A DNA stretch of 64,000 bases. Source: Chionis minor (taxonomy: Eukaryota; Chordata; Aves; Charadriiformes; Chionididae). Under the pieces are notes generated by a model. It worked only from the letters and a program-made list of their open reading frames with translations. It did not search any database and was not told the origin of the DNA. The stretch covers positions 1,204,146 through 1,268,145 of the forward strand of contig VZSF01001145.1 in the NCBI GenBank assembly GCA_013398295.1, in the 5' to 3' direction. The position numbers and the translations under genes were made by a program. This document shows positions 13,801 to 24,235 of the stretch, piece after piece; positions within the stretch are counted from its first letter, which is position 1, and each line of letters begins with the position of its first letter.

Positions 13801-14345
13801 GGTGATGGGTCACATCAAGGGTCAGGCCCAGGGTGTGGATGAGAAACACATTCACTCCCTGGCTCTGTACATCGTCATCACCTCTAGGTCCTGCATCAGG
13901 TTTAGGAGTGTGAGGCTTCCCAGCAGCCTGTGGAAGAGCTTGGTGCAGGAAGGGTTGTTGCCTTCTTCACCTCCACAGTATGCAGGCAACTAGGTTTAAG
14001 AAAGTAAGTGGGTATCTGTGTCCAGTCAGATTTGGCCTTGCTGGTTGGACACCTAGATTAAGTTGCATCAGTCATTACATGGCCTAGGACATCCCTGGAG
14101 GATGGTCCTTGTTTTTAACAAGTGCTTTACTCGCTTGCTTTGAGATCCCCTGCGTCACAGGCTTTATAACCTGTCGTGTTCCTCAGGTCATGCGTGTCCA
14201 GACAGAGATGGAGCTGCGCATGTTCCAGCAGAATGAGTTCATGTATTACAAGATGAGGGAAGCTGCCCTCAAAAATCAAAAGATTCAAGTCATGCCTGAA
14301 CCCAGCAACGAGACCTCACCAAGCCTCTTCCACAAGAAGGAATAA
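1700..14345 (+). CDS. SMYD1: SMYD1, 3' part (seven coding exons), SET/MYND lysine methyltransferase
   Basis: Joining exons 1700-1830, 3400-3438, 6291-6483, 9842-9934, 11139-11302, 12564-12732 and 14187-14345 gives 315 residues that I recognise as the C-terminal two thirds of SMYD1 (about 490 residues in mammals). Visible are the SET motif NHDCWPNC, the second SET motif [11 protein letters not shown], the post-SET zinc-binding cysteines in FDCACEHC, and the helical TPR-like C-terminal domain. SMYD1 is known as a heart and skeletal-muscle methyltransferase acting with HDACs and skNAC and needed for myofibril assembly. All seven exons join in frame with GT-AG introns. The MYND zinc finger and early SET exons (roughly 175 residues) must lie left of the window. 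In mammals the next gene outward is CD8B, which is not visible here. No frameshift or stop is seen, so the gene looks functional. Confidence 0.97.
3400..3438 (+). CDS. SMYD1: SMYD1 39-nt cassette exon
   Basis: A 13-codon microexon-like exon between acceptor tctttcag (ending 3399) and donor gtgggt (3439). It encodes [13 protein letters not shown]. It matches the 13-residue insert that distinguishes known SMYD1 splice forms. Both flanking junctions have the same phase, so skipping it leaves the frame intact and changes only the junction codon (Asn to Lys). Confidence 0.95.
6291..6483 (+). CDS. SMYD1: SMYD1 exon: end of SET and post-SET zinc site
   Basis: 193 bp after acceptor gcatgcag, ending at donor gtatgg. 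It encodes [19 protein letters not shown] followed by [20 protein letters not shown] and DCACEHCKK. The tyrosine in TVSY and the CxCxxC cysteines are the expected SET and post-SET residues. It ends in phase 0. Confidence 0.96.
7371..7393. repeat. (AAGGC)n microsatellite
   Basis: Four perfect AAGGC units plus a partial unit inside a SMYD1 intron. Confidence 0.9.
9842..9934 (+). CDS. SMYD1: SMYD1 exon: start of C-terminal helical domain
   Basis: 93 bp, 31 codons, starting [20 protein letters not shown] and ending YHE before donor gtgagt. A second possible acceptor AG occurs at 9849-9850, but the frame and family alignment favour the start at 9842. Confidence 0.95.
11139..11302 (+). CDS. SMYD1: SMYD1 exon: TPR-like helices
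   Basis: 164 bp after acceptor gagcacag. It encodes [20 protein letters not shown] and the following helices through AKRMVDGY, ending in phase 2 at donor gtatgt. It is part of the C-terminal helical domain that closes over the SET active site in SMYD proteins. Confidence 0.96.
12564..12732 (+). CDS. SMYD1: SMYD1 exon: C-terminal helical domain
   Basis: 169 bp after acceptor ttttccag. The split Met codon at the junction is followed by [19 protein letters not shown] and, later, [19 protein letters not shown]. It ends in phase 0 at donor gtaggt. Confidence 0.96.
14187..14345 (+). CDS. SMYD1: SMYD1 last coding exon with stop
   Basis: After acceptor gttcctcag the exon encodes [20 protein letters not shown] and ends SPSLFHKKE then TAA at 14343-14345. 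The C-terminal FHKK ending matches mammalian SMYD1. The stop codon is embedded in an AATAAA hexamer. Confidence 0.96.
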   Translation, partial: VMRVQTEMELRMFQQNEFMYYKMREAALKNQKIQVMPEPSNETSPSLFHKKE

Positions 14346-16740
14346 ACCCCGAGCTTGACACAAATTCATGCCTGTTGGATAACACCACTTGTGGCACCTC
14401 CAAACATGGGGGATGTGATATAGGAATGTGGTATACCTATAAGGATTGTTCCCAGTGGCACGAATCTGAGAGCCTGGACCTGCTAGGAGAGAGTCCTGAA
14501 AAATCTGAGGACTCAAAGCAGAAGAGATCTTGGTGGAAACAACATCATTTTCTGCCACTGGCATTAAAAATCAAAGCAAAAAAACCTGTTATAAAATTAT
14601 TTACATTCTTATTGGAAGCCTGTTTCTCTCTACACAAGTTCTGAGCCTGAAGTCCTTGGTTAATTTTTTAATTGATTCTTTCCTAAGCAGTTTTTTCCCA
14701 TCACTTCCTTATGATGACATCATTTCTTTCCTGCGATGTCCATGGGTGGTTGACCAAGGGGTGATAGAAATTGGAAACTGGTTCCAGAAAGTGTGGTGTA
14801 TGCCTGTGGGCATTAAGCGCAAACTGAAAAAGACCCACAGTTGGCATTTTGTGTAAAGTGCTGTTTTTCTGATGAAAAACTGCTGAAAAATGATTCTGCA
14901 GCTGACACGGGTGCAACATCAAACTGTGGCACTTTGCAAGCAAAACTAAGTGTAATTCTTATATCAGGATAAATTAATTAGGGTAAATTAGTTTCCTTAG
15001 TTAAAAATCAGAAAATGTCTGCAGTGACAGCAGCCGATGGACGTGAGATGAGTCCGTGCCAGAAGCCAGTTGCACTTGTGTGGTGCACTGGCTACGTGGA
15101 TTGCTCTAACTCAACAAAGAGTTTCCAGGGATGGGGATCTGCTTTTCCTCACCTTCAGGGTGAGCTGGGGCCTCTGATGCATTTCAGCACTTGCCTTTCA
15201 GCTTAGGCAGTTGCTTAATCAATTTTGCACTGAGCAAAAAAGGGATAGTCCGTGGATCAGCTGCCTGCGGGCAGCCGATGGAGCTAAGTAAAAGTCTAAA
15301 GGCAATGGTTGGATTTCTAGATAAGAAAGGTCTTTGCTGTCTGCCCAACTATGTCAAAATGCAACTGGTTTGCTGCAGACCTTCAATGACAGCCAAGAGA
15401 TGAAAAGGAATGGTTTGTTCAAGAATCCCCTAGCTGCTTCTCAGCAGAATAGCAAGAAAACAAAACCACGGCTTTCCCTCTTTGACATTTCTCAGCAATT
15501 TTGCTGATGTTTCTCCAGTTCTAAGATGACTTCACTGGAGACCAACATTTGCTCTTTAGGCGCTGTCGAACTAAGCCCTTCCGTTTGTCCATGAGATGAC
15601 CATCTGACATCCCATGTGACAATCCATATTGGTTAGGTTCTCAGCAGGAGGATCAGTGTTAACCTGTGACATGAAAACCTTTGCTGAGGGGAGAGCAGTC
15701 ATGGGAGAGATTCATGTGAGGACAAATTGGTCCTGTAGTGGCGCGTGCTGGGATTGCAGGAGGAGGTGGGGGAGCACTTGCGGTGTCCTCCTAACATCCT
15801 GATCAGCTTTGAGCGGAACATTATTCCAGGTAGGTATATCACACTGGCCATATATCCATTTCCCACTGATTCCCAGTCATCATCCAAGCACAGGGCTTGG
15901 AAAAGGCCACTAAGAAGTAAGAGTTTCCTCTCCTGTGTGCATCAGAAAACCACATCTCCATCCAGCCTACAGCGCCAAGTGTGCGCGTGGGAGGTGACTG
16001 GTGCTCCTTCTGTGTCTGCACTGTGAATAATCGGTGCCTATCTCCTGCCAGGAGAGAAAACCTGTGTTTCACCCTGGAAGGAGAGTTCAATTCCAGTTCA
16101 ACCTAATTTATCAGGCATGGTTTTGGGGCAAAACACAGACTGGACACCTGCAGGCTGTCCAGGACCCTCCTGCTGGTGGGAAAGGATGGGGAGAAGATGA
16201 GAATGGGGTGGACAGAGCCTGTAGGGCTGGATGCTGTTGCAGAGACGTGAGGATGGGGATGGTGGTTGGGACACTTGAACTGCCCCCGTGCTGGTTGCTT
16301 TCTCAAGGCAGTTTCCTAGGCAGGATCACTGACATTTCCTTGAGCCCTCCTAAATCTCCCCATCTTTTGGCCCTGACAGTCAGCTTGTGGTCACTTTGGT
16401 CATGTTTGTAAGTAAAGGGAACAGAGTCCTTCTCCTGCCCAGTGGTCCCCCACCCAACCAAGGCAGCCATGGATGCATGACCCACCAGGACATCCCCAGC
16501 AGGATGCTGGCACCTGTTCCCAGGAAGGGGCTGGAAGAGCGCTCATCAGCATGGAGTGCATCTCAGAGGGTTACTCAATGGCTCTGAGCCTGTGCCCTAG
16601 CCCAGCTCCATTCACCAATATCAGCACGGCCTTGACTCAGCCTGTTGCCCAATTTCTACTGGGGCTTGCATGAATTTTGGAGGCTTGCACCTCTTTATAG
16701 CAACAGTGAAGAGGCTGATGACAATGAAGAGGTCTTCAAT
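14346..16740 (+). other. SMYD1 3' UTR and SMYD1-FABP1 intergenic region
   Basis: About 2.4 kb between two convergent genes. The first part must be the SMYD1 3' UTR. AATAAA at 14341-14346 and ATTAAA at 14563-14568 are possible polyadenylation signals, and I cannot tell which is used. No further gene or repeat was recognised. Confidence 0.6.
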
Positions 16741-16751
16741 ATAAATTTTAC

Positions 16752-16757
16752 TTTAAT
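16752..16757 (-). promoter_or_regulatory. FABP1 polyadenylation signal ATTAAA
   Basis: ATTAAA on the minus strand, 44 bp beyond the stop codon. This implies a very short 3' UTR, in keeping with the short FABP1 message. No canonical AATAAA was seen closer. Confidence 0.6.
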
Positions 16758-16800
16758 GGACACATTTTACACAGTAAAATGATTGCCGTGTGCACGGTCT

Positions 16801-16851
16801 CTAGATTCTCTTGCTGATTCTCTTGTAGGTGAGGTCTCCCATGGTCATCGT
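16801..16851 (-). CDS. FABP1: FABP1 exon 4 with stop
   Basis: 51 bp after acceptor tttcag, encoding [16 protein letters not shown] and the stop TAG. It contains the ligand-binding Arg122 and Ser124. Confidence 0.96.
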   Translation of the reverse strand, partial: TMTMGDLTYKRISKRI

Positions 16852-19800
16852 CTGAAATACAAATGGAAAGCATTAGATTTTCTTGGTGCTCGGCTACAAA
16901 CTCTACTTGGAAAGGACCTGGTCTTGCAAATCAAAACAAGACTGGTCCTCAGTCTGTCTCCTATAAACTGAATTATTAAAGCTTTGTATATCTCCATGAA
17001 TACTCCAAAGCAGGTAGGGATAGTCTGGCATCCCTCAACTGGTATCAGTCTGCTGTACCTCTTTTCTTTAAAAGTGCCAGGCCCAGCTGCAAACATATAT
17101 ATCTGGGTGGGTGAGAACATGCCTTTATTGCATGAAACTTTGGTCAAAAATGTCTATTGGAGTCTCAAAGAGTACTTTTGGGACCAGACTATACTGAAAA
17201 ACTGCCTTCAGTGCCTGGCTAACTGACTAGCTTTGGCTACAGAGCCTTAGTGCAAGCATGTGCTCATCTTGAGCACCTCTCTAAGGTCCCCAGCATCTCT
17301 GTAGGGTTTGCAGGGCCAGAAGGCAGCTGTAGGCACCATAACTCTGGCCATTGCCCCTCTCTTCTACACTTACATTGGTGATGATATCTCCATTGAGTTC
17401 AGTGACGGATTTCAGCCCTTTCAGCTCTGCAACCAGTTTGTTGTTACCTTCCATCTGAACAACAGCCTAGGAGGAGGAGACAGAGACATTTATGTTATTG
17501 CTTGTGAACATCTCAACCCCTGCATTTTGTCCTTCCCCTTCTGTACTGAGTTGTCACCGTCCCCTCTACAAGCTCTTTGGAGCAAGCTCTTCCCCTGGAG
17601 ATTTTGACTTTCCTGGGAGGAGGAGGAAAGAGCGTTGTGCTGGTGGTCACTACAACACAACAAGGATATGGATGTTTACTTTGGCCTCTACAGGGATGTG
17701 ATTTTGCCACCATACCTACCTCTCTCCCCTTCAAAGTGAGACTCACTCATGGCTCCTGCACTATTAGATGCCAGAGCAGAGATCCTTGGCATGACACCAA
17801 CACATGAGTTTTCATAGAATCATAGAATGGTTAGACTTAGAAGACCTTAGAGATCACCTAGTTCCAACCCTCCCTGCCCTGGGCAGGGACACCTTCCACT
17901 AGACCATGTTGCACAAAACCCCATCCAGCCTGGCCAACACTTTCAGGGATGGGGAGTTTTTGGGAAAAAGGAAGGCTCTTCCCTGCCAATGCCTCTGTGC
18001 AACCCTGATGCTCCTTGGGGCAGCTCCTCATGCAGCAGCCAGACCAAGAGCACCTGCATGCCTCCAGGGAGAGGACTGCAGAGCCACCTGAGCTGGGCCC
18101 AGGACATGCCATGTTGTCTCCTCTCCACTACCCTCCTATTGCACATTGCTGCAGCAACCTCCTTTGGGGTGGGGTGACGGGGAGCTGGGTGATAACGTGA
18201 GGCTGCGTGGAGTCTCGGTCAGGGTGGGAAACTAAGCAGTGTTCAGAAGTTCACTCATGGCTGGAAAGCTATCAGAGGGACAGGCACATCTGCTTAGTCT
18301 CTGCCCCCCAGCAGTTGCACATCTAAAAAGGCTACGGACAGCACCAGCAACCCCAGGGCAGCTATCACTGTTCATTGAAATTACTCAGATAAATAACCCA
18401 GCAAAAAAATTTCTGTTCATCTGTCTGTCCAGCCATAAGACATGTTCATCTGCCCTTGAGTTGCCAATTTGTAGAGGGTAAAACTCTTCTAATAGCTGTT
18501 TCCCCCTTGTTTATTCACAAGTGAGTTCAGTGATGCTGGAAATTGTGATACAGCCAGTACGGCTCTCAGAGCCTGATTCACTGGGGCATTTCTTTGTTCA
18601 TTGTCCCTCCTGTATTCAAAAATCCCTGCAATATCATCTTCTGCAGAGGTAGAGGTGAGAGGCAATATTTGCTGGTGGTGCTGTCTTGACATTTTACGAA
18701 CCATTGGAATCTAATATCCAGGAACGGGAGCTGACCCAATTTCAAGGATGGCAAATCCTCACCTTGCCAAATCATCTCACCCAGTGTAAACAGAAGCAGT
18801 GGAAAAGGCTAGCAGAGAAACGAACAGCCACTGGGACTTAAAAGGAGAGATTTATCGGTTTATGATTCATTGGCTGACTTCCCTGTGCTACCTTTAAGTC
18901 AACAAAGTGAAGGTTGCAACATGACAGAAAGTCAACCCTTTTCCACCTCAAATCTTTCAGATCTTTTGCTGTCAGAAAAAATTATCAAAGCACCTCTAGC
19001 CTCCTTTTCCAAATGGGCTATTAAAACACTGGCTTCCAGTGTTTTCCAAATTGGTTATTAAAATAGCTTTAGAAATGCAAGGCTTCCTCTGCAGAAGTGC
19101 TGGTTGGGGAGCTTATTTTGTAAAAGCGAAGAGGGGAGATGGGAACTTCAGGGTCTCAGGCTCTGAGTTTCTCAGGAATGTGGCTCAGAAACGGACTGAC
19201 ATTTTCAGAAATATGCCCCTAAGAGACTTGCTGAGGACCTGCAGGCAGCAGGGCAGTGGGTGTCACATCTGCAGACTTGTTTTCAGCAATTAACCCCTTC
19301 CCATTTTATTAGCTCATGCATGCAAGCTGTGAGAGACAGAATGAGTCTGGGGAACTACCCAGATCTTTGTCCTATGTCAGCTTTAACATCTGCGGTCTGG
19401 TCCCTTTTGGCCCAAGTGCAGAGGGGATGGCTAGAAAGGAAATCTCGTCCCTGAGCCCCCACAGCCCTTGCAGAAGAGGAGCTGATCACTCACCTTGACT
19501 TTCTCTCCGTTCAGCATCTCCATGTCACACTCCTCTCCAATAGTGAACTCGTTGTGCAGCACTTTGGAGCCAGTGGTCACAGTAATCTTGAACTTTTTCC
19601 CATCCTGGACGATTTCTGAGATGCTCTTGATGTCCTTGCCCTTCTGGATCTGTTCATCAGGAAGCCCTGCCAAGGAACAAAAGACATTAGGCGGACCTTG
19701 GAGCCATCGGTGGGTAGATTGCTGCTGCCAAATGAATGTGGTGGGATTTGGGGACCCACAGGTGGGAGGATTTCTATTCTAGTGTGGAAAAGCCTCACAA

Positions 19801-20800
19801 GGATGATGGTTCCCCAAGGGCCACATGGCCCTGCATGTGCTGGGGAGGAAGAATAACAAATGCTATCATCCTGGTTTATGTGGGAACTAGCCTTCTCCCT
19901 TGTCCCACCGACTTGGCGGGGAGCAGAAGAACTACCTCCCTGGCCAAGCATCAGAAGGAAAGAAGAAATCCTGTTTTCCTTCCTTCACTGAGAGGCAAGC
20001 AGAGAAAATGGAATAATTGAGACAGAAGGAGGGAACGAAGTGTTTTTTTAATGAGATTCAGGGTCCATTAAAACTAACTCACTAAAGTCTTCTCCCAAAA
20101 CCTGAAGCTGATCTGACAGGTAGAGCCCCTCTGTCACATAACTATGCAGCAGTAATGCAAAGCCCCCTGAATCCCTCCAGGAACACATTCCCTGGCATGG
20201 ATGCTGGTGTAAATCTAGCTACCCACATTCATCATTAAGCATTTAAACAACCCGACCACTATTTTTCTGATGAATGATGGAATCTGGGGCTTTGCAGAGT
20301 TGCTGAGCAGCAGCAGGGTGGGCTGAGCGATGTCCTGCTCACCCTTAAATTTCACAGCCTGAGAGGGTAGATCTGCAGTTGCCCTAAGCCGCCAAGGTCC
20401 CGCTGGCTTAGCATGCGTGTGCAGCACTGCTGCACTGCCCCACGGTGCAAAGACTTCTGGGATTGTTTCCCTGGAAGCTATATAATTTCACCCAGCATCT
20501 CTTGACCTCCAGTCACCAGGCAGAGAGATGTTTTCTCTTCTATTTTGAGATCACATCTCCATGCACATGCATTTAAAAACCACACACAAATACAACGGAC
20601 AGATGACAGACAGAAATAGGAAATCTGAGAGAGGTTTTCAATCTACATCATCAGCACATCAGCACAGTTGGACTCCCAAACATTAGTGGCATATGTGGAG
20701 GCAAAGCAGCACACAGCGCATGCAGGCACTTACCAAGGGCTTTCATAAAAGGCTCGAAATTTTCCTGGGACTGGAGCTCGTACTTTCCAGTGAAGCTCAT
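16801..20800 (-). CDS. FABP1: FABP1, liver fatty-acid-binding protein (complete, four exons)
   Basis: Exons 20800-20734, 19666-19494, 17466-17374 and 16851-16801 (minus strand) join to 384 bp, encoding 127 residues starting [18 protein letters not shown] and ending YKRISKRI. Coding lengths 67, 173, 93 and 51 bp and intron phases 1, 0 and 0 are those of the FABP family. FABP1 is the cytosolic carrier of long-chain fatty acids and other hydrophobic ligands in hepatocytes and enterocytes, and it passes ligands to PPARA. Ser39, Arg122 and Ser124, used for carboxylate binding in mammalian FABP1, are present. Position 50 is Ile rather than the Phe of the human protein. The sequence is clearly FABP1 and not the bird liver basic protein FABP10. 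The gene runs toward SMYD1 and away from THNSL2. Confidence 0.97.
17374..17466 (-). CDS. FABP1: FABP1 exon 3
   Basis: 93 bp after acceptor tcctag, encoding [20 protein letters not shown] and [11 protein letters not shown], with donor gtaagt. These are beta strands of the ligand barrel. Confidence 0.96.
17812..17965 (-). mobile_element. CR1 LINE 3'-end fragment
   Basis: The plus strand begins with tcatagaatcatagaatgg, the complement of the CR1 3'-terminal repeat. It continues with the usual CR1 3' UTR pattern (gttccaaccctccctgccc, then caaaaccccatccagcctgg). It lies in a FABP1 intron, in the same orientation as FABP1. Confidence 0.92.
19494..19666 (-). CDS. FABP1: FABP1 exon 2
   Basis: 173 bp encoding [20 protein letters not shown] through NGEKVK, with acceptor ggcag and donor gtgagt on the minus strand. 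It covers the end of the helical lid and the first beta strands of the ten-strand barrel. Confidence 0.96.
20734..20800 (-). CDS. FABP1: FABP1 exon 1 (coding part)
   Basis: ATG is the complement of 20798-20800, and the exon encodes the first 22 residues plus one base. The donor is gtaagt, complement of 20728-20733. The start was chosen because it gives the family N-terminus MSFTGKY and lies about 65 bp downstream of a TATA box. Confidence 0.96.
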
Positions 20801-20863
20801 GATGGAAAGGCTCTCTGTGCTCCCAACACAAGAGAAGGTGCTGTGCTGCTAAGCGGAGCTTGG

Positions 20864-20870
20864 TTTTATA
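20864..20870 (-). promoter_or_regulatory. FABP1 TATA box (TATAAAA)
   Basis: A perfect TATAAAA on the minus strand, 64 bp upstream of the ATG. It predicts transcription starting near 20835-20840 and a 5' UTR of about 40 nt, usual for FABP genes. Confidence 0.8.
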
Positions 20871-20891
20871 AGGTTCTTTTGCCCTAAAAGT

Positions 20892-20904
20892 TGGTCAGAG
20901 GTAA
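20892..20904 (-). promoter_or_regulatory. Candidate DR1 element (PPAR/RXR or HNF4) in FABP1 promoter
   Basis: The plus strand reads TGGTCA g AGGTAA, two nuclear-receptor half sites spaced by one base with one mismatch each. It lies about 22 bp upstream of the TATA box. Rodent and human FABP1 have a functional PPAR response element in the proximal promoter, so position and layout both fit. Confidence 0.55.
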
Positions 20905-20930
20905 GGTGATGTAATTCTTTTATGGCCATG

Positions 20931-20943
20931 TTCAAACATTAAC
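20931..20943 (-). promoter_or_regulatory. Candidate HNF1 half-palindrome upstream of FABP1
   Basis: TTCAAACATTAAC has one perfect HNF1 half site (ATTAAC) and a degraded other half. HNF1A is an established activator of mammalian FABP1. A second degenerate match lies at 21098-21110 with a perfect GTTAAT half. Each alone is weak. Confidence 0.35.
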
Positions 20944-21097
20944 ATAAAACTGGGCAATGTTCAGTGATAAATTACTCTACATTTTACAGACCTCAATTTA
21001 CAATGTGGGGGCAGGGAAAATCCCATAAATCCATTTTATGGAGGTAGAAACGTGGCATCCATAAACAAATGATAAAAAAAAATAATTATGCAAAGAG

Positions 21098-21110
21098 GTT
21101 AATTATCAGA
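21098..21110. promoter_or_regulatory. Second candidate HNF1 site upstream of FABP1
   Basis: GTTAATTATCAGA keeps a perfect GTTAAT half site of the HNF1 palindrome, about 230 bp upstream of the TATA box, in an AT-rich stretch that also has ATTATGCAAA just before it. Motif evidence only. Confidence 0.3.
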
Positions 21111-23904
21111 GGAATGAGCCAAATCATCTAATGAGCTTGCAGTCTGGAAGCACACATCTGGAAGAGGAGAAAATGGTGAAAGATTATGCTGTCCCCTGCA
21201 GTCACAAAATCATCATTGTCCCCTGAGGCAAAAACACAGCTCACAATCAAACCCTGAGCTTCAGCTGTCCCATCCTGAAGACTGCAGTTTAATTCAGACT
21301 CCATCACTATGGGCTTGCCTCCAGAAAGGGGTTTCATGTGGATGGATGAACTGGTGCCATTAGTGATCAACCACAGGTATTGCCAGGAGCCACCGTTAAA
21401 ACCCCCTTTCCTCTCCGTTCCCCAGAGGAGTCACGGTCACTCAGCTACTGAAGGAGCATCCCAGCCCTCAGAGCTACATTTCTCCCAAATGCCACATCAA
21501 ATGTAGGGCTAGCAGCAGCCTCCATGCTGATCCCTATTCCTCCCTCCAAGGCAGGACTCAGGACTGGGCTCCTCTCCCAGTGTGATCCCCTTCTCTGAGC
21601 ATTCCAGATTGCTGCATGGCATCTGAGCATCCATCCTCTGCTTCTGGACTCCCAGGCTCAGCTGCTTACTCCCATCTTATCCTCTGCCCCAGTGAATTCC
21701 TCTTCCCTTCCAAAGTCACCAGCTGAGGGATTTTCACCCTTTTCACTCACATGCCTTCTCCTCTTTGCAATTCTTCCATTCTGCCTTCTTATAGCATCTT
21801 TTGCCTTTTTTAAAGTGAAATCACAGATAAGTGTGAAAAAAATCTGTCTCCTTCCAATTTGGAGATGCTGCCAGAGCCCTCCACAGCCGCTCACCTCCAC
21901 TCTCTGCACTGCACTGCAGTGGTGAACAGTGGTGCTGCCTGGACTAGGCTCAGCCTCAGTTGCTGGTTAATTAGTACAGGCAGTGGCTGCTGGTGGGGTG
22001 GGCAGTGAGCGAAGCTGGCTGGGGGAGTGTGCACCCATGGGGGAGATCATTCCTCTGTGCTGCTGTGGGGGCCTGGCAGGTTCAGAAAGCGCTCATGGCG
22101 GGTTGATTCAGCAATTTCTCCAAACAGCTTTTCAGCTATTTTCCTTTTCATCCCTTGCTTCCCAATAGGAATGATGTCACCTTATGAATGACATTTCATT
22201 TTTTCCCGCACCCCAGGTGAATACCGCGGGGTCATGTGTGGCTGTGTTGCCACATGTCCCTTTCCAGTGTCTCCTTCATGGGGACAACGGTGACTGACCT
22301 CACCAGCCGGGTTCTGGCAGCAGCCACAGCTGGCAGCTCCCTGCAACCCACCAGGTAATGTCCTCCAGCCATGGGTCACCTGGAAGCACACAAGTGCCTC
22401 CCACACATTCATGTCCTAGACCTCTGGCTACTCCTCCAGGCAATTCAGATCCCATCTCTTTGCATGATGAGGAGAGAGATTCGGCACTGTGGGGTGATCA
22501 CTATGGGAAAACTCCAGCTCTGCATGGCTCATTTTCCACACCATCATTAACTGGAGCAGCCTGGAGTTGTGTTTTTCATTCGTTTTTCAGTGAGATGCAC
22601 TCCCAGACTGGCGATATCTGACCACATTCTGTTGCTGGGTTGGATGGCCAGTTGTCGCCCATTTCCACATACTGGCTGGGGAGAAGTGGTGGTCACTAAG
22701 TCAGTAGGGAGAGACCTTTCTCAGGTAACCCCATCCATGTGCAGTGCAATGACTACCTCTGAGCTCGTGCTTAGATGAGCTGAAGGAGAGAAAAAGAAGA
22801 AACACGTCATGAGTGGTGCCCCAGGGCTGCCTATCCTCCTCCAGCCTCTCCAAAAGAAATCTACATGACTAGGGCATTTGTAAGTGTTTCATATCAGCCA
22901 AGATGAATCCAATATTAGGTGCTTGAAGGAGTGCCTGGTATTTTCCCTGACCCCCCATCTCAGTCACTGCAGACTTCCCAGGTCCACAGTCTCCCTGGGA
23001 TGCCCGTGTGAGCTTGAAAGGAGATACAACCACCAAGCTAGTGAGACCTGAGCCTAAGACAGGATTCAGAAAAGCCTACCAGGTTTTGTCTCACAAACTA
23101 TTACATGGTTATTATGCCTAATCTGGGCAGCAGAACTTGGACAACCACCAGAAACTGGGTGAGAACTTCCCCTGGGCAGGCCAGGCTCTCAAGGTCTGGA
23201 TGTTGTGCACCAAATGTTAAAAGGAGAACAGAATTGCTCAGGACTCTCACAGCAGCTGGCAGAAATGGACAACTCATGAGAGAATTCATCCCACTTGGGA
23301 CCCTAGTTGTTTTCTGCAGATATCCTCTCCTCACTTACTGTGGATGGATATAATATGTCTATGCTCCCAGCTTAGGTGTGTTGGATAAATGTGAAACATG
23401 GATCACTGCTGGCAGGTTTGGAAATGCAGACAACTGATTTTTGATCAATGATAAAAACCAAAAACTCTTTGTTTTGTCTGCAAGTGTTCTGCTGGAGTCG
23501 TGTTCTTTTATTTCCCCTGGTAAAGAAATGCAGAAGTTCTAAAAAAAAGAAGAAACCCTTACTGAATGAAATTTGGCCAGGGTAATTATTATCTAGCCAG
23601 GCTGGCTGAGCAAACGACAGGTGAGATAAACTTAATCTCAATAGCAAAGTTCAGAAATAGAAAAGGCATGGATCATTTTCAAAAATTATTGAGGTAGCTA
23701 CCTCTTGTGGGAAACCAGCAGGTACTTCCATGTTTAAGTTGCTTTGAAAATAAAGCATAGAATCTTAGAAGCTCATCAGAAAAAAGGACACAAGTGTCTC
23801 ATTTTTGCTTTTTGCACTTGAATCAAAGTTTTGGACATGAACTTCTTAGCTTCCTCCTAGCCTGGAGGTATCTGAATGCTGTGTGTCCCAAGGTGACGAC
23901 TCAG

Positions 23905-24235
23905 AGAAAAGCCAGTTGGGAGGGACCTCTCAAGGTCTCTGGTTCAACCTCCTGCTCAAAGCAATAATATCACCAGTGCCAAATCAGCTCAGCCATGGCT
24001 TTGGTCAAATCTCAAAACCCATCCCTTCTGCCTCTCTAGGTACCCATCCCAGGTCCACAACACCCACCTCTTGAAGAAGAGGTACTCAACCCAAACCTCC
24101 CAAAGTGCAATTTGTAACTGGTGCCTCATGTTATAACATCTGCCATAAGCAAGAAGAGTTTGGTTCCATCATCTCTGTAAATGCCTGTGGAGCAGTTGCA
24201 GTCTGTTATCACCTTCCCTCAACTCTTCCCTGAGA
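23905..24235 (-). mobile_element. Old CR1 fragment
   Basis: The plus strand has diverged CR1 3' UTR complement phrases: agttgggagggacctctcaa, ggttcaacctcctgctcaaa, and later agagtttggttccatcatct. It is more decayed than the copy at 52.3 kb, so the ends are approximate. Confidence 0.6.

Larger units (their letters stand above)
1831..14186 (+). other. SMYD1 introns 1831-3399, 3439-6290, 6484-9841, 9935-11138, 11303-12563, 12733-14186
   Basis: The six intervals between the seven coding exons contain no further exon I can support and no recognisable interspersed repeat. The only simple repeat noted is the AAGGC run at 7371-7393. Open frames of up to about 200 codons occur (such as 9662-10282 on the minus strand), but they lack family motifs or overlap the real exons in antisense. 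Confidence 0.7.
16852..20733 (-). other. FABP1 introns 16852-17373, 17467-19493, 19667-20733
   Basis: The three introns have standard GT-AG ends on the minus strand. The middle one carries a CR1 fragment (17812-17965). No other exon or repeat is supported. Confidence 0.75.

Noticed and set aside
15745..15831. Exon-like open frame followed by a gtaggt donor between SMYD1 and FABP1
   Set aside because: The translation resembles no family I know, there is no clear upstream acceptor in frame, and one donor match is expected by chance.
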